From Polaromonas sp. 39-63-25 (lineage in GTDB: Bacteria > Pseudomonadota > Gammaproteobacteria > Burkholderiales > Burkholderiaceae_C): DNA of 64,000 bases. The notes under the pieces were generated by a model. That model did not search any database. It was given only the letters and a program-made list of their open reading frames with translations, and had not been told where the DNA came from. Location of the stretch: assembly GCF_002278925.1 (NCBI RefSeq), contig NZ_NCJH01000001.1:124001-188000 (forward strand), written 5' to 3'. The stretch's first letter is position 1. The number at the start of each line of letters is the position of its first letter. Shown here piece after piece: positions 26,576 to 38,223 of the stretch. The translations under genes were made by a program, and so were the position numbers.

Positions 26576-28996
26576 TCAGACCAGGGGCGGGTCGGTTTCC
26601 CTTGCTGCATGACGCGGCCCGGCGAGCGCAGCCATGAAAGTCTCGATCGTGCTGGAGGCCGTGGCGGCGTCGGCCATGAGCAGGCCGGGGTCGGCCTTGC
26701 CGCCCGGCAAGGTGGCCGGCAGCCCGGCCTTGTCGATCAGGGCGCGTGAGGCGCCCAGCACCAGCAGGGTTTTGCCGTGGCGGTACTGGTCCTTGATGAA
26801 CTCCATGGTGTGCCCATCCCTGGCCAGCGCCGCCGCCGCCTGCTCGCCGTCGGGCAGCACCAGGGCGTCAAACAGGAAGCCGGGTTCATTTTCCAGGGAA
26901 GCGTCCGCCTCCAGGGTATCGCCTTCCAGCGTGGCCACCGGTCCAATGCGCGGCGCCACCAGGCGCGGCACGGCGCCCTGCGCAAACAGCGCGGCCTGCA
27001 CTTTCGCGATCGAGTCGCCGGCCACGCCGGGCGCGACCAGAACAGCCACTTTGCGGCCCTGGATGGAGCCGTCACCGGGCCTGGCCAGCAGGGACAGCGT
27101 CGGCGACACCGTGACTTCGGGCTTGGCCGGCTTGGCGAGTGCCCGCGGCAGCGCCGCCGGCAAGGTCTCCATGCCCAAGCCGTCGGCCACCTCGCGCGCC
27201 AGCGCCTCCGAGGCATTGCGCAACGAGCCCACCATGCGTTCGCGGATGGCCGGCACGGTGACCTTGCTCAACTCGAAGCGGAAGGCGGCCGCGATGTGCG
27301 CCTGCTCGACCGGCGTCTGGCTTTCATAAAACAGCGTGGCCTGCGTGTAGTGGTCGGCAAACTTCTCGGGCTTGCCGCGCACCTTGGCCTGGTCCTCTTT
27401 GGCCTGCAGGCGGGCGGCCACCGACACAAAACCTTGCGCCGCACCGGCCTGGAAGGGGCAACCGCCGGCCAGCGAGTTGGGCTCATAGGCGACCCGGCCG
27501 CGGTGGATGGCCTGGCGGTGCATGCCGTCGCGCTGGTTGTTATGTACCTGGGCAATCGGCGCGTTGATCGGGATCTCATGGAAGTTGGGCCCGCCCAGCC
27601 GCGAGATCTGGGTGTCCACGTAGGAATGGATGCGCCCGGCCAGCAGGGGGTCGTTGGAAAAATCAATGCCCGGCACCACATGCGCAGTACAGAAAGCGAC
27701 CTGCTCGGTTTCCGCAAAAAAATTGTCGGGGTTGCGGTTGAGCACCATGCGGCCGACCTTCTGCACCGGCACCAGTTCTTCCGGTATGAGCTTGGTGGCA
27801 TCCAGGATGTCGAAGCTGAATTCCTCCGCCTGCGCTTCGGTGAAGATCTGCACGCCCAGTTCCCATTCGGGGTAAGCGCCGGATTCGATGCGTTCCCACA
27901 GGTCGCGGCGGTGGAAGTCGGGGTCGGCGCCCGAGATCTTCACCGCCTCGTCCCACACCAGGGAGTGCGTTCCGTATTTCGGCTCCCAGTGGAACTTGAC
28001 GAACACCGACTCGCCCGCCTCGTTGACAAAGCGGTAGCTGTGTACCCCGAAACCCTGCATGGTGGCGTAACTGCGCGGGATGGCGCGGTCGGACATCACC
28101 CACATCAGCATGTGGGTGGACTCGGGCATCAGAGAGACGAAGTCCCAGAAGGTGTCGTGCGCACTGGCGGCTTGCGGCATCTGGTGGTGCGGCTCGGGTT
28201 TCACGGCGTGCACCAGGTCGGGAAACTTCATCGCATCCTGGATGAAAAACACCGGCATGTTGTTGCCGACCAGGTCCCAGTTGCCCTCGTCGGTGTAGAA
28301 CTTCACGGCAAAGCCGCGCACGTCGCGCGCCGTGTCCTTGGAGCCGCGCTCGCCGGCCACGGTCGAAAAGCGCACGAACACCGGGGTGATCTTGCCGGCT
28401 TCCTTGAACGGCGCCGCCTTGGTGAAACGCGTCAGCGGTTCATAAGCTTCGAAAAAACCGTGCGCAGCCGAGCCGCGCGCATGCACGATGCGCTCGGGAA
28501 TGCGCTCGTGGTCGAAGTGGGTGAGTTTTTCCCGCAGCACAAAGTCTTCCAGCAGGGCCGGGCCACGCAAACCGAACTTGAGGGAGTTCTGGTTGTCGGC
28601 GATGGCCACCCCCTGGTTGGTGGTGAGGACGCGGCCGGCCGAATCAACGCGCACGCGGTCCAGCGGCTCGATGGTGGCGTTGAGGCCTTCCGGCGCGACG
28701 CTGCCGGTTTTTTCGGAGCCGTTTTCCTCGGTCAGGGTGCTGCCGCCGGGCAGCCTCGACTCGGGCTTTACCGTGGCCCCGCGCTGGGGGGCGATGGCGT
28801 TGGCAAAGCCGTGCTCGGCAGCTTTGGTGGGGTTGTGCGGCATGGCCGCCACCAGGGACTCCACCTGAGCCATCTTCTCTGCGGGCAGGTCGGCACCGGT
28901 GTCGGAGGGCAAGTGCGCGGGGCCAGTGTCGGTGTTGCGTGCAGCGGCTTGGGCGCCCGGCTTGCGTTTGTCGGCCGGCGGATTGGTTTTGGGCAT
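26576..28996 (-). CDS. katE: Large-subunit (clade 2) catalase
   Basis: An 806-residue haem catalase of the HPII type. After an N-terminal arm of about 150 residues come [15 protein letters not shown] (catalytic H172), [17 protein letters not shown] (catalytic Asn) and [11 protein letters not shown] (haem-ligand Tyr). The C-terminal region (about residues 640-800: [29 protein letters not shown]) is the flavodoxin/DJ-1-like domain of large catalases. ATG 28996 was chosen because upstream codons have no homology. It decomposes H2O2 in the cytoplasm. It is convergent with the isomerase gene. Confidence 0.95.
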   Translation of the reverse strand: MPKTNPPADKRKPGAQAAARNTDTGPAHLPSDTGADLPAEKMAQVESLVAAMPHNPTKAAEHGFANAIAPQRGATVKPESRLPGGSTLTEENGSEKTGSVAPEGLNATIEPLDRVRVDSAGRVLTTNQGVAIADNQNSLKFGLRGPALLEDFVLREKLTHFDHERIPERIVHARGSAAHGFFEAYEPLTRFTKAAPFKEAGKITPVFVRFSTVAGERGSKDTARDVRGFAVKFYTDEGNWDLVGNNMPVFFIQDAMKFPDLVHAVKPEPHHQMPQAASAHDTFWDFVSLMPESTHMLMWVMSDRAIPRSYATMQGFGVHSYRFVNEAGESVFVKFHWEPKYGTHSLVWDEAVKISGADPDFHRRDLWERIESGAYPEWELGVQIFTEAQAEEFSFDILDATKLIPEELVPVQKVGRMVLNRNPDNFFAETEQVAFCTAHVVPGIDFSNDPLLAGRIHSYVDTQISRLGGPNFHEIPINAPIAQVHNNQRDGMHRQAIHRGRVAYEPNSLAGGCPFQAGAAQGFVSVAARLQAKEDQAKVRGKPEKFADHYTQATLFYESQTPVEQAHIAAAFRFELSKVTVPAIRERMVGSLRNASEALAREVADGLGMETLPAALPRALAKPAKPEVTVSPTLSLLARPGDGSIQGRKVAVLVAPGVAGDSIAKVQAALFAQGAVPRLVAPRIGPVATLEGDTLEADASLENEPGFLFDALVLPDGEQAAAALARDGHTMEFIKDQYRHGKTLLVLGASRALIDKAGLPATLPGGKADPGLLMADAATASSTIETFMAALAGPRHAARETDPPLV

Positions 28997-29223
28997 GGTT
29001 TTGATGATGTTGGTAGAGGCAAAATCGCCAACAATCACGCTAAGATTGCGCCCCGCTGCGCTGTGTAGGACACGGTCCTGAGCGCAGGACGGAAAACCGG
29101 AGGGTGCGCCCACTGGGCAAGCAGGCGACCCGCGGGGCTTTCCGGTTGACGAAGGCTGCGCCACACCTTCGCCACCGGCACCTGTCGCCGGGCTGGCTTT
29201 CCCTGGCCGGGCTTACTCGTCCG

Positions 29224-30057
29224 TCAGGCGGGTACGGCCGGTGCTGGCGCCTCCCAGGCGAAGCTGCTGCGGTAGGCATGCCAGCTCGCGTGGCCCAGCC
29301 AGGGGCCGACCACCAGCAGACCCAGCGCCCAGGGCAACAGCATCGCGCCCAGGACCAGCAGCACGATCAGCGCCCCCCAGACCAGCATGGGTCCTGTGCG
29401 CCCCGCCACCACCTGGATGCTGGCAATGCCGGCGGTGATGGCATCGGTGTCGCGGTCCAGGATCATCGGGATGGACACCACGCAGGTGGAAAACACCAGT
29501 CCGGCGAAAACGCTGCCCACCACGGTGTATACCGCGATGAACTGCCAGTTCTGGGGATTGAACACCGCCTTCAGCACGCCGGCCGTGCTCGGCATGCCGG
29601 TGTTGAAAAACACGGCAAAAACGACCAGCGAGGCCCTGCCCCACAGCAGTTCCAGCAACATCACCACCAGCACCAGCATGCCCATGCTGCCCAGGTGGCT
29701 GTCCCAACAGGTCAGCGAGGCGCCCAGGCTTTGCGGCAGCCCCTGCTCGCGCCGCCGGCTGGACTCGTACAGCCCCATGGCCAGGAAGGGGCCGACCAGA
29801 AAACAGCCCGACACAAAGGACATGGTGTACTGCGGCAGGTTGCGGAACACCGCGCCCAGCACCACGGCCATGAGCCAGAAACAGATGCCATAAAACAGCG
29901 CAATGCCGCGCGCCGCCCTCAGGTCGCGCCAGCCGGCGCGCAGCCAGCGCACGGGGTCGCCCAAGCGCAGCGGCTGCAGTACGCGAACCTGCGGCGCTGG
30001 CGGCATGGCAAGGGCGGCGGTGGTGGTGGACTCGGGGGGATGGGCAGAGGCGTTCAT
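29224..30057 (-). CDS. DUF2189-family integral membrane protein
   Basis: A 277-residue polytopic membrane protein with about six hydrophobic segments (e.g. ALFYGICFWLMAVVLGAVF, LVLVVMLLELLWG, VLVWGALIVLLVLGAML-like). The N-terminal VRVLQPLRLGDPVRWLRAGWRDL and FVSGCFLVGPFLAMGLYE match the DUF2189 family, whose function is unknown. It stands alone between purL and katE. A palindrome and a repeat copy lie upstream. Confidence 0.8.
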   Translation of the reverse strand: MNASAHPPESTTTAALAMPPAPQVRVLQPLRLGDPVRWLRAGWRDLRAARGIALFYGICFWLMAVVLGAVFRNLPQYTMSFVSGCFLVGPFLAMGLYESSRRREQGLPQSLGASLTCWDSHLGSMGMLVLVVMLLELLWGRASLVVFAVFFNTGMPSTAGVLKAVFNPQNWQFIAVYTVVGSVFAGLVFSTCVVSIPMILDRDTDAITAGIASIQVVAGRTGPMLVWGALIVLLVLGAMLLPWALGLLVVGPWLGHASWHAYRSSFAWEAPAPAVPA

Positions 30058-30100
30058 GCGGCATTGAACCGCGCGCAGCGCCCCGGCGCATCAGGGCCAA

Positions 30101-30118
30101 CCCGGGGCAAGCCCCGGG
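30101..30118. repeat. Perfect 8-bp hairpin downstream of purL
   Basis: CCCGGGGC-AA-GCCCCGGG forms an 8-bp stem with a 2-nt loop, between purL and the DUF2189 gene. There is no T-run, so its status as a terminator is uncertain. Confidence 0.6.
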
Positions 30119-30132
30119 TGGCATGCTGAGAT

Positions 30133-30188
30133 GCTATCTTTTAAATAGCAGTCAGCGCACATCCAAAAAGGGCTGGAGGCCTATTTCA
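30133..30188 (+). repeat. 55-57 bp interspersed element, copy 2 (contains the purL stop)
   Basis: GCTATC, then AAATAGCAGTCAGCGC, then GGGCTGGAGGCC and TATTTCA. The last eight bases overlap the 3' end of purL. The TAG stop codon of purL (minus strand) is formed by the CTA of the element's GGCCTATTT end. Confidence 0.75.
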
Positions 30189-33100
30189 CCCATTTCCTGG
30201 CATTGCGCCAGATCTCCATCCACGGGCTGGACGCGCTGATGTCCTGGTCCGTCCAGCTCAGCTGCACATTGCGGAACACACGTTCGGGATGCGGCATCAT
30301 GGCGGTGAAGCGGCCGTCGGCGGTGGTTACGGCGGTCAGGCCGCCGGCACTGCCGTTGGGATTGGCCGGGTAGGCTTCGGTCGGCTGGCCGTGGTGGTCG
30401 GTGAAACGCATCGCGGCAATCACCTTGGCGGCGTCGCCACGGTAGGCAAAGTTGGCATACCCCTCGCCATGCGCCACCGCAATCGGCAGGCGGCTGCCGG
30501 CCATGCCCTGCAGGAAGAGACTCGGTGAGTCGAGCACTTCGACCAGGCTCAGACGGGCTTCGAAACGCTCGCTGCGGTTGGTGGTGAACCGCGGCCAGGC
30601 CTCGGCGCCGGGAATGATGTCGGCCAGCTCGGCAAACATCTGGCAGCCGTTGCACACGCCCAGGCCAAAGGTGTCGGGGCGCCCGAAAAACGCCTGGAAC
30701 TGGTCCGACAGCGCGGGGTTGAAGGTGATGGAACGGGCCCAGCCGATGCCAGCGCCCAGGGTGTCGCCGTAGCTGAAACCGCCGCACGCCACCACGCCGG
30801 TGAAGTCGGCCAGCTGCGCGCGGCCGGTCTGCAGGTCGGTCATGTGCACGTCGCAGGCCTCGAAGCCGGCCTGGGTGAAGGCGTAGGCCATTTCCACATG
30901 CGAATTGACGCCCTGCTCGCGCAGCACCGCGACCCGGGGCCGCGACAGGTTCAGCGCCGGCGCCTGCGGGCGCTTGGCCGGGTCGAACGTCAGATGGACG
31001 TGCAGGCCGGGGTCCAGCGGATCGCCGGCCGCCGCATGTTCGGCATCTGCGCAGGCCGGGTTGTCGCGCTGCTGGTTGATTTTCCAGCTCACGGCGTCCC
31101 AGACCTGGTGCAGGTCCTGCAGCTTCGCGCTGAAGACCGCCTTGGTATCGCGCCAGACCTGGATCTCGCCCTTGCCCACCTCAAGCGAGGCATGTTGTGG
31201 CCGGGTCTTGCCGATGAAGTGGCTGAATCTGGACAGGCCGTGTTCGCGCAGGGTCTGCATCACGGCATTGCGTGCCTCGGTCCGCACCTGGATAACGACA
31301 CCCAGTTCTTCGTTGAACAGAGCCTTGAGCGTGAGCTCTTCCCGGCGCGCGCCGACCTGCGACGCCCAGTTCTTGCTGTCGCCGGTGTCCATGCGGCTGT
31401 CGGAAATGCCGTCGCCTTCGAGCAGCAGCATGTCGACGTTGAGCGAGACGCCCACATGGCCGGCAAAAGCCATTTCGCAGACCGTGGCCAGCAGGCCGCC
31501 GTCGCTGCGGTCGTGGTAGGCCAGCACCTGCCCCTGGGCGCGCAAGGCATTGATGGCCTTGACCAGGTTCACCAGGTCTTGCGGGTCCTCGAGGTCCGGC
31601 ACGGCGCCGTCTTCGAGCTCGAGTGTCTGCGCCAGGATGGAGCCGCCCATGCGGGCCTGGCCCTTGCCGAGGTCGATCAGGATCAGTGTGCTGTCGGCCT
31701 CCGATGCGTCGAGCTGCGGCGTCAGCGTGCCGCGCACGTCGGCCAGCGTCGCAAACGCGCTGACGATCAGAGATACCGGCGAGGTGACCTTTTTGCTGGC
31801 GCCATCGTCGCTCCAGACCGTGCGCATGGACAGCGAATCCTTGCCGACCGGAATCGACACGCCCAGGGCCGGGCACAGTTCCATGCCGACCGCCTTGACG
31901 GTTTCATACAGTGCGGCGTCCTGGCCCGGCTCGCCGCAAGCGGCCATCCAGTTCGCAGAAAGCTTCACACGCGGCAGCTCGATCGGCGCGGCCAGCAGGT
32001 TGGTGATGGCTTCGGCCACCGCCATGCGGCCGGAGGCGGCGGCATTAACGACGGCCAGCGGCGTGCGTTCTCCCATGCTCATGGCTTCGCCGGCAAAACC
32101 CTGGTAATCGGCCAGCGTCACCGCACAGTCGGCCACCGGCACCTGCCAGGGCCCGACCATCTGGTCGCGGTGCGTCAGGCCGCCCACGCTGCGGTCGCCG
32201 ATGGTGATCAGGAAACGTTTGGAGGCCACGGTCGGGTGGCTCAGGACGGCGATCACGCTTTTCTGCAGGTCGACGCCTGTCAGGGCCAGGGGCTTGATCT
32301 CATTGCGCACGGACTTGACGTCGCGCAGCATCCTGGGCGGTTTGCCCAGCAGCACGTTCATTGGCATGTCCACTGGGGCTGCGGCCTCCTTGTCGGAGAG
32401 CACCAGTTGTTTCTCTTCCGTCGCGACACCAATCACCGCAAACGGGCAACGCTCGCGCTCGCAAAAAGCCTGGAACTGCGGCAGCGATTCCGGCGCAATC
32501 GCCATCACATAACGCTCCTGGCTTTCGTTGCTCCAGATTTCCTTGGGCGACAGGCCGCTTTCTTCCAGTGGCACGGCACGCAGATCAAAACGTGCGCCGC
32601 GCCCGGCGTCGTTGACAAGTTCGGGGAAGGCGTTGGACAAGCCGCCGGCGCCCACGTCGTGGATGGCCAGGATGGGGTTGGCGCTGCCGAGCTGGGCACA
32701 CTGGTTGATGACTTCCTGGGCACGTCGCTCGATCTCCGGGTTGCCGCGTTGCACCGAGTCGAAGTCGAGTTGCGCCGCATTGGCGCCCGAGGCCATGGAA
32801 CTGGCCGCGCTGCCGCCCATGCCGATACGCATGCCGGGCCCGCCGAGCTGGATCAGCAAGGTGCCAGCCGGGAACAGGATTTTCTTCGTGAGGCCGGCGT
32901 CAATCGTGCCGACGCCGCCGGCGATCATGATGGGCTTGTGGTAACCCCAGCGCTGGCCGCCCACGGTCTGCTCGTACTCGCGGAAGTAGCCGGCCAGATT
33001 CGGCCTGCCGAACTCGTTGTTGAAGGCCGCGCCGCCCAGCGGGCCCTCGGTCATGATCTGCAGCGGGCTGGCGATGTGCTCCGGCTTGCCATACCCCTCA

Positions 33101-34215
33101 CCCTTGCCGTCAAACAGGCGGGACACGGTAAAACCGGTCAGGCCGGCCTTGGGGCGGGAGCCGCGCCCGGTCGCGCCTTCGTCGCGGATTTCGCCACCGG
33201 CACCCGTCGATGCGCCAGGGAAAGGTGAAATCGCCGTCGGGTGGTTGTGCGTTTCCACCTTCATCAGCACATGGGTCAAGACATCGTTCGTAGCGCTATA
33301 ACTTTGATAGCTGGTAGCGCCCACCCCTTCTGGGCTGGAGGCCGATTTGGCATAGAAGCGCTGGACCGGCAGGCCTTCCATGACCGAGGCGTTGTCCGAA
33401 TAGGCCACCACCGTGTGTTGCGGGTTGAGTTTTTCGGTGTTGCGGATCATGCCGAACAGGCTTTTGTCCTGGGCCACGCCGTCGATCGTGAAATCGGCGT
33501 TGAAAATCTTGTGGCGGCAATGTTCGCTGTTGGCCTGGGCGAACATCATGAGTTCGACATCGGTCGGGTTGCGCTGGAGCCCGGTGAAGGCGGTGACCAG
33601 GTAATCAATTTCGTCGGCTGCCAGCGCCAGGCCGAACTCGCTGTTGGCCGCTTCCAGTGCCGCCTTGCCACCGGCCAGCACGTTGATGGTCTGCAGCGGC
33701 GCGCCCTGCAGCTCGGTGAACAGGCCGGCAGCCTGCGCCCGGTCGGTCATCACACTTTCCGTCATGCGGTCGTGCAGCAAGGCGGCGACCTGGTCGCGCT
33801 GGGCGTCACTGAGGGCCGTCTTGCTGAAAAAGCCCGATTTGAGGGTCAACCGGTATTCGGTGATACGTTCGATGCGCTTGATGGCCAGCCCGCAGTTGTG
33901 GGCGATGTCGGTGGCCTTGGAGGCCCAGGGCGAGACCGTGCCGAAACGCGGCGAGACGATGAACAGCAGCGCTTCATCCTCGTTCGCGGTACTCGCTGGG
34001 CAGGGATCGCCGTAAGTCAGCAGCGCCGCCAGCCGGGTTTTGAGTGCTTCGTCAGGCGGTGACCCGATGGCCACCAGGTGCACGAAGCGGGCGCTGATGC
34101 CCGCGATCTTGCCCTCGATGGCTTGCAGGCGCGGCAGGAGTTGCTGGACGCGAAAGTCGCTCAGGGCGCTGATGCCGTGGGCGTCGCCCTCGAAAGTCGT
34201 CAGATGCAGGGTCAC
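30181..34215 (-). CDS. purL: Phosphoribosylformylglycinamidine synthase PurL
   Basis: A 1344-residue single-chain enzyme for step four of purine synthesis (FGAR + Gln + ATP to FGAM). It has [39 protein letters not shown] and [16 protein letters not shown] in the synthetase part. The C-terminal glutamine amidotransferase has [16 protein letters not shown], the Cys of GVCNGCQMF and the His/Glu of [12 protein letters not shown] prefer GTG 34215, which gives the family-like start TLHLTTFEG; an in-frame GTG at 34275 is possible. About residues 289-307 are encoded by an interspersed repeat. Confidence 0.96.
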   Translation of the reverse strand: MTLHLTTFEGDAHGISALSDFRVQQLLPRLQAIEGKIAGISARFVHLVAIGSPPDEALKTRLAALLTYGDPCPASTANEDEALLFIVSPRFGTVSPWASKATDIAHNCGLAIKRIERITEYRLTLKSGFFSKTALSDAQRDQVAALLHDRMTESVMTDRAQAAGLFTELQGAPLQTINVLAGGKAALEAANSEFGLALAADEIDYLVTAFTGLQRNPTDVELMMFAQANSEHCRHKIFNADFTIDGVAQDKSLFGMIRNTEKLNPQHTVVAYSDNASVMEGLPVQRFYAKSASSPEGVGATSYQSYSATNDVLTHVLMKVETHNHPTAISPFPGASTGAGGEIRDEGATGRGSRPKAGLTGFTVSRLFDGKGEGYGKPEHIASPLQIMTEGPLGGAAFNNEFGRPNLAGYFREYEQTVGGQRWGYHKPIMIAGGVGTIDAGLTKKILFPAGTLLIQLGGPGMRIGMGGSAASSMASGANAAQLDFDSVQRGNPEIERRAQEVINQCAQLGSANPILAIHDVGAGGLSNAFPELVNDAGRGARFDLRAVPLEESGLSPKEIWSNESQERYVMAIAPESLPQFQAFCERERCPFAVIGVATEEKQLVLSDKEAAAPVDMPMNVLLGKPPRMLRDVKSVRNEIKPLALTGVDLQKSVIAVLSHPTVASKRFLITIGDRSVGGLTHRDQMVGPWQVPVADCAVTLADYQGFAGEAMSMGERTPLAVVNAAASGRMAVAEAITNLLAAPIELPRVKLSANWMAACGEPGQDAALYETVKAVGMELCPALGVSIPVGKDSLSMRTVWSDDGASKKVTSPVSLIVSAFATLADVRGTLTPQLDASEADSTLILIDLGKGQARMGGSILAQTLELEDGAVPDLEDPQDLVNLVKAINALRAQGQVLAYHDRSDGGLLATVCEMAFAGHVGVSLNVDMLLLEGDGISDSRMDTGDSKNWASQVGARREELTLKALFNEELGVVIQVRTEARNAVMQTLREHGLSRFSHFIGKTRPQHASLEVGKGEIQVWRDTKAVFSAKLQDLHQVWDAVSWKINQQRDNPACADAEHAAAGDPLDPGLHVHLTFDPAKRPQAPALNLSRPRVAVLREQGVNSHVEMAYAFTQAGFEACDVHMTDLQTGRAQLADFTGVVACGGFSYGDTLGAGIGWARSITFNPALSDQFQAFFGRPDTFGLGVCNGCQMFAELADIIPGAEAWPRFTTNRSERFEARLSLVEVLDSPSLFLQGMAGSRLPIAVAHGEGYANFAYRGDAAKVIAAMRFTDHHGQPTEAYPANPNGSAGGLTAVTTADGRFTAMMPHPERVFRNVQLSWTDQDISASSPWMEIWRNARKWVK
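33295..33350 (+). repeat. 55-57 bp interspersed element, copy 3 (in frame inside purL)
   Basis: GCTATAACTTTGATAGCTGG, then TAGCGCCC and TGGGCTGGAGGCCGATTTGG. The element is antisense to purL. The purL strand through it reads [18 protein letters not shown], between the conserved VQRFY and [13 protein letters not shown]. By recall, E. coli PurL has about ten fewer residues here and no similar sequence. Confidence 0.8.
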
Positions 34216-34411
34216 GGTGGCGGTGGCCTTGTAGTGGGAGGTGGGCAGCTCACAAGCTGTTTTGGGGTTTAGCACCGCCTGCAGGCGCAGAAGGCTGGGG
34301 GAGTCGCGTTAACCCGTAATTTTATCAGTGAGTCGGTGCCGGGCCGCGGCCGGCCGGGCCCGCCAAAGACCGGGCAAAGAGGGGTGCCATGCAGCGCCGG
34401 TGTGGCAGTGG

Positions 34412-34417
34412 GATAAT
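34412..34417 (+). promoter_or_regulatory. -10-like GATAAT, 6 nt before the map ATG
   Basis: GATAAT is followed by CTCCCC and the ATG, with no purine-rich ribosome-binding site. Spacing predicts a transcript that begins at or next to the ATG. Confidence 0.5.
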
Positions 34418-34423
34418 CTCCCC

Positions 34424-35296
34424 ATGAGTATTACGTACAAAGACGCAGCAGGCATCGAGGGTATGCGGGTCGCCTGCAAACTGGCTTCCGAGGTGCTGGA
34501 CTACCTGACGCCCTTCGTGAAGGCCGGTGTCACCACCCGGGAAATCGACAAACTCGCCAACGACTACATGGTCAATGTGCAGGGCACCGTGTCGGCCACG
34601 CTGGGTTACCAGCCGCCCGGTTACCCGCCCTACCCGGCTTCGTTGTGCACCTCGCTGAACCACGTGGTCTGCCACGGCATTCCCAACGACAAGCCCTTGC
34701 GCAAAGGCGACATCATGAACATTGATGTCACCGTGATCACCAAAGATGGCTGGTTCGGCGACAACAGCCGCATGTACATGATCGGCGACGTGTCGATTGC
34801 GGCCAGGCGCCTGTGCAAGGTCACTTACGAGGCCATGTGGCACGGCATCATGCGTGTCAAACCCGGTGCCCGTCTCGGCGACATCGGGCATGCGATCCAG
34901 ACCTTCGCGGAAAAACAGGGTTTCACCATCGTGCGCGAGTTCTGCGGCCACGGTATCGGCAAGCGTTTCCACGAGGAGCCTCAGGTGCTGCATTACGGCC
35001 GCCCCGGCACACTCGAAGAGCTCAAGCCCGGCATGACTTTCACGATCGAGCCCATGATCAACGCCGGCAAGCGCGACATCAAGGACGGCCCCGAAAAAGA
35101 CGGCTGGACCATCGTGACGCGCGACCACTCGCTGTCGGCGCAGTGGGAGCACACGATCCTGGTGACCGAAACCGGCTATGAAGTGCTGACGCTGTCGGCT
35201 GGCAGCCCGGCCATTCCTGACTTTGTGCCACAGCCGGCGCCGCAGGCGGCCGCGGCGAAGGCCGAGACCCCCTCGACCGCCGATTCGGCCGCCTGA
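34424..35296 (+). CDS. map: Type I methionine aminopeptidase
   Basis: A 290-residue di-metal enzyme that removes the N-terminal Met from nascent proteins. Metal ligands can be placed in [20 protein letters not shown] (two Asp), [15 protein letters not shown] (His), FTIEPMIN (Glu) and [19 protein letters not shown] (Glu). [13 protein letters not shown] supplies the substrate-site His. The tail beyond about residue 265 is an Ala/Pro-rich extension. ATG 34424 was chosen by homology. It lies 46 bp before glnD, the common map-glnD order. Confidence 0.96.
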   Translation: MSITYKDAAGIEGMRVACKLASEVLDYLTPFVKAGVTTREIDKLANDYMVNVQGTVSATLGYQPPGYPPYPASLCTSLNHVVCHGIPNDKPLRKGDIMNIDVTVITKDGWFGDNSRMYMIGDVSIAARRLCKVTYEAMWHGIMRVKPGARLGDIGHAIQTFAEKQGFTIVREFCGHGIGKRFHEEPQVLHYGRPGTLEELKPGMTFTIEPMINAGKRDIKDGPEKDGWTIVTRDHSLSAQWEHTILVTETGYEVLTLSAGSPAIPDFVPQPAPQAAAAKAETPSTADSAA

Positions 35297-35342
35297 GCCG
35301 GCTGCGCCCCGCGCCCTCCCGCGCCCACAGCGCCTGCTGCCC

Positions 35343-37985
35343 ATGCTTTCCGCGCTGCCCCCTGCTTCGTCGTCCACCACCGAACCGGCCCGCTTGCGCG
35401 AGCATTACCGGGCCGGCAAAAAAGCTCTGCTGACCTCGCTGGCCGGCAGCGGCGCATCCACACGAGGCATCCGCAGCCTGCTGCGCAAGCTGGCCCGGCA
35501 CACCGACGACACCTTGCGCCAGCTCTGGCAACGCGCCGGATTCCCGGCCGGCTACTGCCTGGTGGCGGTCGGCGGGTTTGGCCGGGGCGAGCTGTTTCCG
35601 CATTCCGACGTCGACGTCCTGCTGCTGCTGCCTGACGATGCCCGGGTGGACAGCGATGCGGAGCTGAAGACCCGGATCGAGAGCTTCATCGGCAGTTGCT
35701 GGGACACCGGCCTGGAGATCGGCTCCAGCGTGCGCACGGTCGGCGACTGTGTCGAGGAAGCCGCCAAGGACGTGACGGTGCAGACCTCGCTGCTCGAAGC
35801 GCGGCTGCTGGCGGGCTCCAGAACGATGTTTGCTGCCCTGTTGAGGCAGCTTGAGGGCGTGCTGGACCCGCAGGCCTTTTTTGTAGCCAAGACACTGGAG
35901 CAGCGCCAGCGCCACAACAAATTCGAAGACACGCCCTACTCCCTGGAGCCCAACTGCAAGGAGTCCCCGGGCGGACTGCGCGACCTGCAGGTCATCCTCT
36001 GGGTGGCACGCGCGGCCGGGCTGGGCAAGTCCTGGGACGACCTGGCGCGTAACGGGCTGGCCACGGCCTTCGAGGTCCGCCAGATCAAGGCCAACGAAGC
36101 CCTGCTGAGCCTGATACGCGCCCGCCTGCACCTGCTGGCCGGCCGGCGCGAGGACCGCCTGGTGTTCGACCTGCAGACCGTGGTGGCCGAGTCCTTCGGT
36201 TATGCAACGGTGACCCACAGCGACACCGGACGGGTGGTCTCGCGCGCCAGCGAAGCGCTGATGAAGCGCTTTTACTGGACCGCCAAGGCGGTGACCCAGC
36301 TCAACCAGATCCTGTTGCTCAACATCGAGGAGCGCCTCAACCCCAGCGGGCAGGCGCCGCAGCCGATCAACGAACGCTTCCTGAACAAGGCCGGCATGAT
36401 CGAGGTGGCCAGCGATGACCTCTACCTGGCCCACCCGCACGCCATCCTTGAGACCTTTCTGGTCTACCAGACCACCGTGGGTGTCAAGGGCCTGTCGGCC
36501 CGCACTCTGCGCGCGCTGTACAACGCACGCGGCGTGATGGACGCGCGCTTCAGGCGCGATCCGGTCAACCGCGACACTTTCCGGCAGATCATGCAGCAGC
36601 CCACGGGCATCACCCATGCGATGCGCCTGATGAACCAGACCTCGGTGCTGGGCCGCTACCTGTGGGTGTTCCGCCAGATCGTCGGGCAGATGCAGCACGA
36701 CCTGTTCCACGTCTACACGGTGGACCAGCACATCCTGATGGTGCTGCGCAATGTGCGGCGCTTTTTCATGGCCGAACACGCGCATGAATACCCGGCGTGT
36801 TCGCAGCTGGGGGCCGGCTGGGACAAGCCCTGGATCCTGTACATCGCCGCCCTTTTCCACGACATTGCCAAGGGCCGTGGCGGCGACCATTCCGACCTCG
36901 GCCGCAAGGACGTGCGGGTGTTTTGCCGCCAGCACGGCATTGCCGCCGAAGACGCCAAGCTGATCGAGTTCCTGGTGGGCGAACACCTGACAATGAGCCG
37001 CATTGCCCAGAAGGAAGACCTGAGCGATCCGCAGGTCATTGCCGGGTTTGCCAAACGTGTCGGCAACGAGCGTTACCTGACCGCGCTTTACCTGCTCACC
37101 GTGGCCGACATCCGCGGCACCAGCCCCAAGGTGTGGAATGCCTGGAAAGGCAAGCTGCTCGAAGACCTCTACCGCTACACGCTGCGCGTGCTGGGCGGGC
37201 GTGCGCCCGATGCGGACGCCGAGGTCGAGGCCCGCAAGCGCGAGGCCCTGACCATCCTGGCCCTGCATGCCGAACCCTTCGAGGCGCACAAGGCCCTGTG
37301 GGACTCGCTGGACGTCAGCTACTTCATGCGCCACGAGGCCGGCGACATTGCCTGGCATGCGCGCCACCTGTCGCGCCATGTGGGCACGGCCAAATGTATT
37401 GTGCGGGCGCGCCGCTCGGCCGCCGGCGAAGGCCTGCAGGTACTGGTGTACACGCCTGACGCGCCCGACCTGTTTGCCCGCATCTGCGGTTATTTCGAGG
37501 AAGCCGGTTTCAGCATCCTGGACGCCAAGGTCCACACCGCCAAGCCCACCAGAGGTACAAGCGGTTATGCGCTGGACACCTTCCAGGTGGTCAGCCCGAC
37601 CCTGGCCGACCACTACCGCGAACTCGTGGCCATGGTCGAAGCTGACCTGGACCGCGCCATTGAAGAAAATGGCCCACTGCCGCCGCCGGGCAAAGGCCGG
37701 GTGTCGCGCCGCGTCAAGAGTTTCCCGATCACGCCGCGCGTGGACCTGCGCCCCGACGAAAAAGCCCAGCGCTGGCTGCTCAGCGTCTCGGCCAGCGATC
37801 GCGTGGGCCTGCTGTATTCGATCGCCCGCGTGCTGGCCCGCCACCGCATCAACCTGCAACTGGCCAAGGTCACCACCCTGGGCGAACGTGTGGAAGACAC
37901 CTTCCTGATCGACGGGCCGGAGCTGCAGCACAACAAGGCGCAGATCGCCATCGAGACCGAACTGCTCGAAGCCCTCGGGGCCTGA
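35343..37985 (+). CDS. glnD: Bifunctional uridylyltransferase/uridylyl-removing enzyme GlnD
   Basis: An 880-residue PII-uridylylating sensor of glutamine. The nucleotidyltransferase motif [20 protein letters not shown] is at residues 77-96. The HD-type uridylyl-removing domain near residue 505 has [17 protein letters not shown]. Two ACT domains lie at the C-terminus (about 695-780 and 812-880: [40 protein letters not shown]). It sets the state of PII and thereby of GlnE/GlnA and NtrB. ATG 35343 avoids a long Pro/Arg-rich non-homologous extension. Confidence 0.95.
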   Translation: MLSALPPASSSTTEPARLREHYRAGKKALLTSLAGSGASTRGIRSLLRKLARHTDDTLRQLWQRAGFPAGYCLVAVGGFGRGELFPHSDVDVLLLLPDDARVDSDAELKTRIESFIGSCWDTGLEIGSSVRTVGDCVEEAAKDVTVQTSLLEARLLAGSRTMFAALLRQLEGVLDPQAFFVAKTLEQRQRHNKFEDTPYSLEPNCKESPGGLRDLQVILWVARAAGLGKSWDDLARNGLATAFEVRQIKANEALLSLIRARLHLLAGRREDRLVFDLQTVVAESFGYATVTHSDTGRVVSRASEALMKRFYWTAKAVTQLNQILLLNIEERLNPSGQAPQPINERFLNKAGMIEVASDDLYLAHPHAILETFLVYQTTVGVKGLSARTLRALYNARGVMDARFRRDPVNRDTFRQIMQQPTGITHAMRLMNQTSVLGRYLWVFRQIVGQMQHDLFHVYTVDQHILMVLRNVRRFFMAEHAHEYPACSQLGAGWDKPWILYIAALFHDIAKGRGGDHSDLGRKDVRVFCRQHGIAAEDAKLIEFLVGEHLTMSRIAQKEDLSDPQVIAGFAKRVGNERYLTALYLLTVADIRGTSPKVWNAWKGKLLEDLYRYTLRVLGGRAPDADAEVEARKREALTILALHAEPFEAHKALWDSLDVSYFMRHEAGDIAWHARHLSRHVGTAKCIVRARRSAAGEGLQVLVYTPDAPDLFARICGYFEEAGFSILDAKVHTAKPTRGTSGYALDTFQVVSPTLADHYRELVAMVEADLDRAIEENGPLPPPGKGRVSRRVKSFPITPRVDLRPDEKAQRWLLSVSASDRVGLLYSIARVLARHRINLQLAKVTTLGERVEDTFLIDGPELQHNKAQIAIETELLEALGA

Positions 37986-38125
37986 GCGTACCAGCAGTCA
38001 CAGGCCGGTTCGGCCGCTTTCCGTCCATCCTGGGCCCCATGCTTGAAGAATATTTACTTATTTAAATCAACAGGTTAAACGATTTTCTTCATGTTACACA
38101 TGATCACTGTTTGAGGCTTGTGATG

Positions 38126-38168
38126 GGCTGCCAGAAGCAGACAATGAACGAACAGCGGACTGGCAGCC
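38126..38168. repeat. 9-bp inverted repeat in the gap before the OmpA-like gene
   Basis: GGCTGCCAG (38126-38134) and CTGGCAGCC (38160-38168) form a perfect 9-bp stem with a 25-nt loop, in an unusually AT-rich gap (38045-38110) for this genome. It would lie in the 5' untranslated region of the next gene, 55 bp before its ATG. Confidence 0.5.
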
Positions 38169-38223
38169 AGGAAAAAAATGGTGGCCAGCCCCGCAACCGG
38201 ACATTTCACCGAAGGAGCTTGCC

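Noticed and set aside
26777-29068. 763-codon open frame antisense to the catalase gene
   Set aside because: Same shadow effect; the catalase motifs are complete on the minus strand.
30844-33228. 794-codon open frame antisense to purL
   Set aside because: Shadow of purL third-codon-position GC bias; no recognisable domain, and purL is unambiguous.
35079-37931. 950-codon open frame antisense to glnD
   Set aside because: GlnD matches its family over its full length on the other strand. The antisense frame is low-complexity His/Gly/Gln/Val-rich sequence typical of GC-rich shadow frames.
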